Source: Elusimicrobiota bacterium
GTDB taxonomy: Bacteria > Elusimicrobiota > Elusimicrobia > UBA1565 > UBA9628
Assembly: GCA_016191335.1 (NCBI GenBank)
Contig: JACPOW010000011.1
Location: forward strand, 1 to 64,000
DNA length: 64,000 nt
Direction: 5' to 3'
This document shows positions 9,501 through 21,500 of this stretch, piece by piece. Both the position numbers and the translations under genes were made by a program. Positions within the stretch are counted from its first letter, which is position 1; each line of letters begins with the position of its first letter. The notes below the pieces were generated by a model, which was not told where the DNA came from, searched no databases, and worked only from the letters and a program-made list of their open reading frames with translations.

Positions 9501-12500
9501 GACCACCGGCGAACCGAGCGCTTCATCCGGGACGATGCGCTACGTCAGCGATGCGACGGCGCTCGGCCTCACGACCGTTGACGACGGCGCGACTGTCGGA
9601 GACGCGACGGGAGGCGCGTTTGAGTCGTTTATTTCAGTCGACGGGGCGCCTCTGACCGCATACCAGGGCACCTTCGTCCTGCCCGAGGAAGGGGTTCACT
9701 CGGTTACTTTTCGCAGCGTGGACTCGGTCGGGAACGCCGAGCCCGTCTCCACGGCGACTATCGCTGTGGACCTGACCGCGCCGATCACGACCTTGCAGTA
9801 TGAGGGCGCGGGGTTTACGACCCAATCCGAAAATCTGATCGTCTCGACTAGCACGCTATTCTCGCTCTCGGCCGGCGATCCCATCACCGGAGGAGCGGCT
9901 TCCGGACTCGACTCGACATTCTTCGTCATTGATCGAGACCCCTTTGCTCCGGATTGCGCGGGCGTGCCCGTGGACACCTCCGCTCCCAGCGGGACGTGCG
10001 CAAACGAGTCGTACGCCGGTCCCTTCGCTCTCTCGCCGGGCACGCATACGATCTATTATCTTTCGGAGGATGCCGTCGGCAACGCGGAGGACCTCGCGTT
10101 TACTTTAGTGACCATGAGCGCCGACGCCCTGGCGCCGCGAACGTCCTTGCTCGTGGGCGCATCGAGCTCTGCGATCGGAGGGCTTTTCGTGTCGAGCACC
10201 GCGGTATTCGGCGTGGCCGCGCAGGATGACCTGTCCACGGCGGACGACAACGCAGGCAGAATCGCCGCGACCTACCTGGCGGTCGACACAACGAACTACG
10301 CTCTCTATCCCGGGACTTTCACCCTCACGGGAGAAGGGGTGCACACGATCTCGTATTACAGCGTCGACTGGAACGGGCAGGAAGAGGTTTTACAGACCAC
10401 TACGGCTGTGGTGGACACGTCGGCTCCATTGACGACGGTGGACATCGTCGGCTCCAGCGCGGCGGTGGCCGAGGCGGGACTCATCATCTCGACCGACTCT
10501 CTCGTATCCCTGACGGCGGCGGACGCAGGTTCGGGGATCGCCCAAACCTTCTACTCCGTCGATGGGGGAACACAGCAGGTCTATGCTGCGGCCTTCGCGT
10601 TGGCTGAAGGCACGCACACGGTCTCTTTCGCCTCATTCGACCTTCTCGGAAACGAAGAAACCGCCCGGACATCGTCCATAACCGTCCAGGAGCGACCTTA
10701 CGATATCCTTCCACCCCGCACTCACATCGCGGCAATCGGCCCGACTTTCGATGCGGGAACCCTTTACGCGGCGGGCGGCGCGACGTTCACCCTCACGGCC
10801 GCCGACGACGGCCTCTTGGCCGGGGACGCGGCGGGCAAGGGCGTAACGGGGACCTTCGTCGCCGTGGACTCCTTGGTGTACTCGCCTTACGAGGGTGAGT
10901 TCACGATCCCGAGCGAAGGCACGCACACCCTTACCTTCTATAGCATCGACGCCGCGGGCCACGTCGAGGGCGCCTTGTCAACGAGCATTGCGGTCGACCT
11001 GACGTCGCCGGTGTCCGTGTTGACCACATCGGGACCGACGCGAAGCGACAATCAAGGCGAATTGATCGTATCGACGACGACGCGCTTCAATCTCTCGGCG
11101 CAAGACACGCTCTCGCACGGCGTCGCCGCCGGCGTGAACTCGATCCTGTATGCCGTGGACGAAGCGACGGCCGCGGCCTACACCGCGCCCTTCACGCTGG
11201 CGCTCGGCACGCACTCGATTTTCTATTACGCCCGGGACAACGTCGACAACGCCGAAGGAGTCCACGTCGCGTCGGTGAGCGTTCGTGACGACGCATTGCC
11301 GCCGCGAACGACCCTGCTGGTCGGCGAATCAAGCTCGACGGTCGGCGGCCTATTCGCGAACAACACCGCCGTGTTCGGGCTGTCGGCGGCGGACGATCTC
11401 TCGGTGCTTGGCGATGGAGCGGGGGAAATACAGGCGACTTACCTCGCGGTCGACTCCACCTCATACTCTCTTTACGCCGGCACCTTCACGCTCCCAAGCG
11501 AGGGTCCGCATTCGATTTCCTTCTATAGCGTAGACTGGACCGGCCGGGCGGAGACGATTCTATCCACGACCGCCGTCATCGACCGAACCTCGCCGGTCAC
11601 TTCCCTAGGAATCCTCGGCTTCAGCACGCAGACTGTCCAGGGCGGCCTCATCGTCTCGACCGAGGCGCTCGTTTCCCTCAGCACTGCGGATGCCGCCTCG
11701 GGCGTCGCCGAGACTTTATTCGTCATCGACGACGGCGAGCCCCAACTCTACGCAGGACCGTTCGCCCTGGCGCCGGGAACGCACACGGTGCAGTACCGCT
11801 CCACCGACCGCGTCGGGAACGTCGAGGAGATCGGCTCTTCGTTCTTCACGGTGCAGGAGCGCCCCTTCGACGTCCTGCCGCCCCGCACGAGCGCCTCGGT
11901 CGGCGCGCCGCTCTTCGGAATCCCCGGACGGCTCTACGCTACGAAGGCGTCGAACATCTCATTGACCGGCGTGGACGACGGCCTCGGCTACGGCGACCTG
12001 GCGGGCAAGGGAGTCGCCCAGACGCTGTACGGGGTGGACACGACGACGCTCGCGGCGTACGGCGGGCCGTTCACGATCGCCTCCGAAGGCCTGCACGTCG
12101 TGCGCTACCGCAGCGTGGACGCGACCGGCCGGTTCGAGGCGATGCGCTCCACCACGGTCGCGGTGGACTTCACGCCGCCGGTGACGACCCTGGCCGCGAT
12201 CCCGAGCGCTACCGACGAGCAGAACGCCCTGAACGTTCTGGAGAATATCACGCCGCTGACGCTGACGGCCCAGGACGCCGACTCGAACGGCGCGGCGACC
12301 GGGCTGGACGCGATCCTATACGCGGTGGATGCCGGCACCGAGGCGGCATATGCCGGGCCGTTCACGCTGGCAGCGGGGCCCCACACGCTGTATTACCGCG
12401 CGCGAGACCGAATCGGCAATCTGGAGACGGTCCACGCGGTGGCGGTGATCTCCAACGACGTCTCCGCCTCCGCGGACCCCAACCCGCCGACCGCGGCCAT

Positions 12501-15500
12501 CGTCTCTCTCGTGGAAGGATCAACTCTCACCACCCTTTCTTCCATCACCGGCACCGCCGCGGACAACCTCGTCCTCAAGGAGATCCAACTCGCGGCCCAG
12601 GACCTCGAGACGGGAGATTGGTGGAACGGCGCGACCTCGAACTGGACGGCGAGCACGGGTCCCGTCTACGGCGCGAGCTCTATCCCAGACCTGCAGGACG
12701 TCGCGACGTGGAGCGTGAACGTCGGCCCCGACGCGGTGGGGGAAGGCTTCGGCGCGTTCTCGGGCTTCCTGATCTCAAGCCACAGCTACCGGGTCTACGC
12801 GCGGGCCTCCGACTACGCCGGCCGCGTGTCGGACCCGCCCTCCGAGGCGTCCTTCGTCTGGCGCGGGGCGACGAACACCTTCATGGCGTCCGGGGGAGTC
12901 CTGGACCTCGTCGCGTCCGCGACGGGCTACCACACCATCCAAGCTAACTGGACGGCCCCCGGGGAGAGCGGCTACACCGGGCAGGCGGCCGCCTACGACC
13001 TGCGCGTCGCCACTTTCCGGGGAAAGCTTTGGCAGCTGCACGCCCAAGGGTTCGGCTTCAATCTCACCAAGCACGAGGATAATTTCCAGCAGCGGCAGTC
13101 CCTCAACGACTCCCTCCCGTGGGGCTCGACGAGCCGCGCCCTGGGCTTCGACGCGGACGGCGGCGCCTACGCCTTCTTCACCATCGGCGGCGCGCAGCAG
13201 CAGAACAAGCCCCGCGCCGTCCTTTATAATGCCGGCCCCGACGGCGTCTTCGTCTCGAGCCGCCCGTTCTTCTATATCGGCGGCCAGCAATCGGCGCTCA
13301 ACCAGGCTCCCGGCCTGAATCTCGCGGCCTCCGTCGACGCCGACGGCAAGATCTGGGTCGCGGGCGATGCGGCCGCGCCGGGCCAGAACGCGGGGCTTTG
13401 GAGGATCGACGAGTCCGGCCTCGCGTTGGCCGGCCTCTCGCCCGGGGCCACGGCGTCCGCCGTCCTGTCTCACGCCGAGGGACGGGTATGGATGGCGGGG
13501 ACCGACGGCGAGCTCGTGTTCTGGCGCCACGACGTGCAGAGCGGCGGAATGACGCGCTACAACTGGACCAACACGCTCGGCGGGACCGGCAGCGCGGGAA
13601 AGGCCATGCTCGAAACCGCGGCGGGCGACGTCTGGATCGCCGGTTGGGCCAACGGGCCTTCCGCCAAGGTCGCGGCGCTGTGGCGCTGGAGCGCGGGGGC
13701 CATCGAACTGGTCGCGACGTCCACGGGCGCGTTCGGCGAGGAGGCCGAGGGCCTCGACCTCGACGACGCGGGACGCTTCTGGCTCTCCGGCCGCTCTCTG
13801 ATCGACGGGTCCGGAACGCCGAGCCTGGCGCTTTGGACCTACCAGACGCCGAACGGCGGCACGACCTTGGCGGAGGTTGACCGGCGCCTCGATGTCCCGC
13901 CGGCGGTCGACTTCAACGCGGGCAACGCCCTCGCCGTGGCCCAGGGCAAGACGTGGGCGCTGGCCGGCCCCTCGCCCTACGGCGTCCGCTCGCGGAGCCT
14001 CCAACTCGGCGAACTGACTGGAACAGCCTATTTCGCAGACGGCTTCACCGGCGGCAATCTGGCCTTCTTCGTCAGCGAGGACGCCGGCTTCGACCGGAAT
14101 GTGTCGCTTTTCGCGCTGCAGCCCGCGCCGCCGTACGGGACGACCGCCTCCTACTCGCTGACCGGTCTGGCAGCGCCGGCAACCTATTACCTGGCCGTCG
14201 TGTACGACCTCTCGGGAACCGTCGCCGCCGGCGGCGACGGGCCGGGCCCCGAGGACCCGGCGGGCTTCTCCTATAGTCCGTCCTTTACGCCTTCCGGCGG
14301 CGTCGCCGTCGTTCCCGCCGTCACGCTGACGCCAGATGAGCAGGCTCCGGTCTTGACCATGCTCTCGCCGGTCGAGGGCTCGACGACGACCGCGTCTTTG
14401 CTGACCATCTCCGGCATCGCTTCGGACGACCACATCGCCAATGACCTTCAAGTAGGCGTGGAAAGGCTCTCCGACGGCTCTTGGTGGGACAGTCAAACGC
14501 TGGCGTTTATGGCGAGCGCCGAGCCTCGCATGGACATCGGCACTTTGCGCACGGGGCGGGCGGACGCCGTATCCTGGTCCGTCGACATGCTCGGTCTCCG
14601 CGCCGCCATCGTCCCCGGGGGCTCCTACCGGATCCACGCCCAAGTCTCGGACCTGGCCGGGCACGCCGTCTCCGCGTCCGCGTCGGTGGTCATCATCAGC
14701 ACGGAGATCCCCGTCATCTCCACGCGGACGAACTCGCAGGTCATGAGCCGCGACGCCGCCGGCAACTTCTGGGTCGTCACCCAGGACTTCCCAGAGAACG
14801 GCCCGATCGAGTTCACCTTACGCAAGTACGACGCGACGGGCTTCGCGCTTTCCTCGACGACCTTGCCTGGCGCCACCGAGGAAGGCAGCTTCGGCGTGGC
14901 CTTCGACCCTTCCGGCAACGCCTGGGTGGGGGGAAGCGGCGTGGGCCCGAGCGGCACCTCGCTCGCGATCTGGAAAGTGGACGCCGCCGGCGAGGTGCTG
15001 CTTTCCTCGGCATCCATCGTCAGCGCCGCCGGCGACGTCTTCAACGGCGGCATCGCCGTCGACGCCTCGGGCAACGCCTGGGTCGCGGGCGGAGAAGCCA
15101 CCGGCCCCAACATGACCTTCCGCCACGGCTTGTGGAAGTTCGACACGAACGCGGCCTTGGTCTCGGTCGCGTACTTCCAGCGCGCCGAAGGCGCGCTCAA
15201 CGGCACACTCGACGCCGGCCTGGCGACCGCGATCGACCCCGCGGGCGATATCTGGTCGGCGGGCGTCAGCTCGAACCCCGTCACCGGCCGGCTCGATCTG
15301 GCGCTCTGGAAGCACAACGCCTCCGGCTCGCTAGTCCCTGGCTTCCCCGTCTATCGACCCGCCGCCTTCCTCGACATCGAGAGCGAGGGCGGCGCCGAGG
15401 TCGACATGACCATCAGCCCCGCCGGCGCCGTCTGGATCGCCGCCTCCCAGGCCTACCCGCCCTTCCAGGCCGCCGACGCGAACTACCCGATCGCCCAGGG

Positions 15501-18500
15501 CCGCGACATCGACCTCGACTCCGCCGGAAATCCCTTCGTCATGGGCGCGCTGCATCCCTCGCCCAACTCGTCCCTGCACGCCCTGTGGAAGTACTCCGCC
15601 TCGGGTGTGCTCGCCGCCGGCTACCCCAAGTCCAGTGCGAACTCCGGCGCCCGCTCGCTCGCCGTCGACGGCGCCGGCACGCCCTGGGTCGCGAGCGAGG
15701 GCCGCCCTCAGGTCTTCAGCGGCACCGCCACCCTCGCCGGCGCCGCCGGTCCCGGCTTCTTCGCCACGGCCGGCTTCTCCAACCTCTCGGGCACGCTCAC
15801 TTATCCCGCCGGCTTCGTCGCCGGCTCCACGGTCTCGCTGGTCGCCTCCCGCGACGGCTTCGACAGCGACCCCGCCTTCTTCCAACTCGTCGCTCCCGGC
15901 GGACCCAGCCTTCCGTACTCCGTCAGCCTGCTGGCGCCCGCCACCTACCAGATCCTCGCCTTCGTCGGCGAGGATCCCGACAACCTCGCTCCCGGCACCC
16001 CCGTCGGCGTCTACGCCCATTACGCCCAGGTGGCCGTCACCACCTCCGCTCCCGTCTCCGGCGTCGACTTCGCTTTCTACATCGACACCACCCCGCCCGT
16101 CTCGGCGTTCAGCTTCGTCGCCGGCTCGACGCTCACGGCACTTGCCACCATCCAAGGCACCGCGACCGACGACACCGCGCTCATCGGCCCCATGCGCCTG
16201 GCCGCTCAGGACCTCGATAACGGCCTCTGGTGGGACGCCTCGAAACAAGACTGGGTCGTCAGCACCGGCCCAATCTACAAGCTCATCAGCGCCGACGGTA
16301 CCGGACCTCTCGACGCGCGTCGCTGGACCGTCGACACCCGCGCCGGGTCGCCCCTGAGCGCCGACTACAGCTTCGGCGGCTTCAGCGACTTCCTGCCCTT
16401 CGGGCATTCCTTCGCGCTCCACGAGAAGCAGATCGACATCGCGGGCAACGAGCAACTCGTCCCCGCGATCAGTTCCTTCGTCTGGCGCGGCGCCAACGGC
16501 GCCTTCGGGCCGCCCGACGCCGTCGGAGATCTCTCCGTCTTCAACATCCACTTCACCTCCGCATCGCTCAACTGGACCGCGCCCGGCGAGCATCAGAACA
16601 TCGGCCAAGCGTTGGCCTACGACGTGCGCTACACCACCGCGGCGAACTTTAATTTCTCGACTGAATTCAGCTCCTATTCCGCGGCCGTCGGCCTGCCCGA
16701 ACCGCCCCCGGCCTATCAAAATTCGTCCTTCACCCTCACCGGCCTGCTGCCGGGCAAGCCCTACCACCTCGCGCTCAAGACCGTCAACCACGAGGGAGGG
16801 GTCAGCGGACTCTCCAACGTCCGGAACTTCTCGACCCTCACGCCTCACGTGCCTCCGCGCACGAATCTCGTTGCCGGATCGCCCAGCTTCTCCACGGCGA
16901 CGCTCTACGTCACGGACGCCAGCACGATCGGCCTCGTCGCGGTCGACGATCTCTTGGACGTAGGCGATGCAATCGGAGAAGGCGTGTCGGCGACCTACCT
17001 CGCACTCGATACGACCACGTTCTCCGCGTACGCCGGCGGCGCCTTCATGCTGTCGACGGAAGGCCTGCATGTCGCTTACTACTACAGCGTGGACATCGCG
17101 ACCAACGTGGAGTCGGTCAGTACGCGTACGATCGGCGTCGATCTGACCTTCCCCGTCAGCGCGCTCGAAGTCCAGGGGTCCAGCATCACCGACGCCCAGG
17201 CCAACCTGATCTTCTCCACCGCCGCGGCCTTCAGCATGAGCGCGCAAGACCCCGTGTCCCAGGGCGTCGCGTCGGGCATTGACGCGATCCTGTTTACCAT
17301 CGACGACGGCCCGGACCAGGCCTATGAAGCGCCGTTCCAACTGACGCCGGGCACGCATACGATCCGCTTCAGCGCCCTGGACCGCGTGGCGCATCAGGAG
17401 GCCGTGCACACGGCGACCTTTACGATCCAGAACGAGCCCTTCGACATCCTGCCTCCGCGCACGAGCCTTGTCGCGGGGCCGCCGAGCCACGCCACGACGA
17501 CGTTCTACGTCACGAATCTCTCCTCCTTGGGCTTCGCGACGGCCGACGACGGCCTCATCGTGGGCGACGGGGCGGGTCAGGGCGCTGCCCGGACCTACGT
17601 CTCCGTGGACACCGCGCCCTTCACATTGTTCTCCGCCACCTTCAGCCTCGTCGTGGAGGGCACGCACACCCTCTCCTTCTATAGCGAAGACCTGTTGGGC
17701 CGCGTCGAGGCCGTCAGTTCGTCCACCGTGGCCGTCGACCTGACGCTTCCGGTTTCCCTGCTCGAAGTCGCGGGCTCCAGCGTCGCCGACGCCACGGGCC
17801 GCCTCTTCTACTCCACGGACACGGTTCTCTCGTTGAGCGCCTCGGACACGGAATCCAACGGCGTGGCCTCGGGCATCGGCGCGATCCTGTACGCCGTCGA
17901 CGGCGCCTCTGAGTCCGTCTACGCGACGCCGTTCACGCTCTCCGCCGGGACGCACACGATCGCCTACCGTGCGGAGGATCGCGTGGCCAACGCCGAGGCC
18001 GTGCGCATCGCGACCTTCACGGTCCAGGAGCAGCCCTTCGACGTCCTCCCGCCGCGCATGCAACTGATCGCCGGCGTTCCGAGCTTCACCTCGACGACGG
18101 TGTACGTGACCGAGGCCACGCCTCTGGCGCTCGAAGCCGTGGACGACGCGGTCTCCGTCGGGGACGAGGCCGGCCGCGGCGTCGCGCGCAGTTTCGTCGC
18201 GGTGGGCACGTCGGCCTTCACGGTCTACGCCGGAACCTTCAGCCTCCCCGGGGAGGGGGAGCACGCACTCTCCTACTATGCCGAGGACTTGCTCGGCCGC
18301 ATCGGAGAGGTCGCCTCGACGACGGTGGCGATCGACCGGACCGCTCCGGCATCCTTCCTGGAGCTCGCGGGCTCAAGCGTCACCGACGCGCAGGGACGAC
18401 TCATCGTCTCAACGGCGGCGACTTTGACATTGACGGCGGAGGATCCAATATCGGGCGGCGTCGCGTCCGGGATCGGCGAGATCCTCTACGCGGTCGACGC

Positions 18501-21500
18501 CGCCACGCCGGCCGCCTACGGCGCGCCGTTCACGCTCTCGCCCGGCACGCACACGCTTTACTACGGAGCCGTCGACAACGTCGCCAACGCCGAGACGGTC
18601 CGCGTCGCAACCTTCACCGTTCAAGAAGAGCCCTTCGACGTCCTGCCGCCGCGTACGACCTTGGCGGCGGGCTTCCCGAGCTTCTCGTCGGCGACCTTAT
18701 TCACTGCGGCCGCCACCGAACTGGCCTTCAACGCCGCGGACGACGGCCTGGTCGCGGGCGACGGCGCGGGCAAGGGAGTGGCCCGGACCTTCGCGTCCGT
18801 GGACGCCGCGCCCTACGCGCTTTACGCCGGCACGTTCAGCGTCTCGGGGGAGGGCCTGCATGAGCTTTCCTTCTATAGCGAAGACATCCTCGGGCACGCT
18901 GAAGCGCCGAGTGCGCGCACGGTTGGCCTGGACCTGACGGCGCCGGTCTCGCGACTAGAGGTGCTCGGTTCGAGCGTGACGGACACTCAAGGCCGCATCC
19001 TGATCTCGACCGAAACGCCGATCGCGCTCGCGGCCTCCGATGCGCCCTCGGGCGGCGCGGCTTCCGGCGCCGCGGACATGTTCTACGCCGTGGACGACGG
19101 CACGGAGGCGGCGTACGGCGCGCCCTTCACGTTGGCCGCGGGAACCCACACGCTGTATTACCGCGCGCAGGATCGCGTGGCCAATTTCGAGAATCTTCGG
19201 TCCGCCTCCTTCCTGGCGGTGGCTCAGGACTCGACGACCGCGCCCTCGCGCGTGCTCTCCCTCTCCGCGTCCTCGACGGGCTACTACGCCATGCGCGTGA
19301 CGTGGACCGCGCCCGGCGAGATCGGAGATTTCGGCCAGGCGTTGGCGTATGAACTGCGCGTGGCGACCTTCCCGATCAACACGGCGAACTTCGCCTCCGC
19401 GACGCAATTGGCGACGGACCCGCCACAGGCCTTCGGCGCTCCCGAGACCGCGGCATTCAACGCGGCCGAGCCCGGCCGCTTCTATTACTTCGCCCTCAAG
19501 ACCATCAACCACTCCGGGCAGGTGAGCCCGCTCTCCAACGTCGCGCTGACCTATTCCGGAAACTTCTTCACGGCTCTCGACCCGGACGGCCGCCTGTGGC
19601 AACTCGAGACGAACCAGAACAATTTCAATCTCACCCGCCGCCTCAGCGCCACCGATCAGTCCGGGCACATCAACGACTACCTCCCGTGGGAATCGACGAG
19701 CCGCGCTCTCGGCTTCGACGCCGACGGCGGCGCCTACGCATTCCTCACCATCGGCGGCGCGCAGCAGCAGGACAAGCCCCGCGCCGTCCTCTATGAGGCC
19801 AGCCCCTCCGGCGTCTTCCTCTCGAGCCGTCCCTTCTTCTACATCGGCGGCCAGCAGTCCGCCCTCAATCAGGCGCCCGGCCTGAACCTGACGGCCTCCG
19901 TCGACGTCGACGGCAAGATTTGGATCGCAGGCGACGCGGGCGCGCCGGGCCAGACCGCGGGGCTGTGGAAGATCGACGAAACCGGACTGAGTGTGGCGGG
20001 GCTCTCGCCCGCGGCCACGGCCCAGGCGGTTCTGGCGCTCGGCGGCGGGCCGGTGTGGATGGCCGGCACCGACGGCGAGCTCGTGTTCTGGCGCCACGAT
20101 CCGGCGAGCGGCGCCATGACGCGCTACAATTGGACCAACACCTTGGGAGGAGCGGGCAGCGGTGGGCGCGCCATGGTCGAGACGGTCTCCGGGTCCGTCT
20201 GGATCGGCGGCTGGGCCAATGGCGCCGGAGGCAGGAAGGCGGCCCTGTGGCGCTGGACGAACGGCGTCATCGAGCTCGTCGCGACCTCGACCGGCGCCTA
20301 TTCCGATGAGGCTTTGGGCCTCGACCTCGACGCGTCGGGCCGCTTCTGGCTCTCCGGACGCGCCCAGGTCGACGGCGCGGGGTCGGTCGGCCACGCCTTC
20401 TGGACCTATGCCTCGGACGGCGGCGGTTCCGAACTCGCGCTCGCGGGACTCGACGCCGGCGCGCCGGCGCGGCTCGACTTCGGGGTCGGCAACGCGCTGT
20501 CGCTCGCGCGCGGCCAGGCCTGGGGTTTGGCCGGACCCGCTCCCTTCGGGACCCGCAGCCGGACTTTGGGCTTCGGCGAGCTCACCGGCGCCGTCAGCTA
20601 CGCTCCCGGCTTCACGGGCGGGAAGGTCGCGTTCTTCACGAGCCCCACCGTCGACTTCGACAGCGAGGTCTCCCTGTTCGCGCTGATCGACGCTCCGGCG
20701 AGCGGGACCTCCTTCGATTACACGCTCCTGGACCTGCCCGCTCCCGCGACCTACTACGTCGCCGCCATCTACGACCTGTCGGGCGTCCTGACCGCCGGCG
20801 GCGAGGAGCCGGGCCCCGGCGACCCTCTCGGCACGGCGTTGACCGCGGCCTTCCTGCCGTTCGGCGGGACCGCCGCCGTCGCTCCGATCGAGATGACGCC
20901 GGACGTCACGGCGCCGACCTTGGCGCTGCTCTCGCCCGTCGAGGGCTCGACGACAACGGCGTCGCTGTTCGCCATCTCCGGCACGGCCGCCGACGAGCAC
21001 CTCGTCACCGACCTCCAGATCGGCCTCCAGAGCCTGCCCGACGGCCTCTGGTGGGATCCTCAGACGTTCACGTTCGTGGCGAGCGGCCAACCGCTGTTGA
21101 CTACTCGGGCGGCGCGCGCGGGCCCCGCGAACGACTTCGCGTGGAGTGTCGACATGCTCTCGCTGCGGCAAGCCATCGTCGCCGGGAAGTCCTACCGGAT
21201 CCACGCCCAGGTCTCGGACCTGGCCGGGCACATCGTCTCCGCGTCGGCGTCGGCGGTCATCATCAGCACGGAGATCCCCGTCATCTCCACGCGGACGAAC
21301 TCGCAGGTCATGAGCCGCGACGCCGCCGGCAACTTCTGGATCGTCACCCAGGACTTCCCCGAGAACGGCCCGATCGAGTTCACCTTGCGCAAGTACGACG
21401 CGACCGGCTTCGCGCTCTCCTCGACGACCCTGCCTGGCGCCACCGAGGAAGGCAGCTTCGGCGTGGCCTTCGATCCTTCGGGCAACGCCTGGGTGGGGGG

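Noticed and set aside
15331..18264. Very long open frame on the minus strand inside giant gene 1 (and similar ones at 12,775-14,664, 18,955-21,693 and 22,346-23,623)
   Set aside because: They are antisense shadows of GC-rich repetitive coding sequence. Their products are Arg/Gly/Val/Asp-rich without any domain, while the plus-strand frames carry clear OmpL47, FN3 and propeller motifs.
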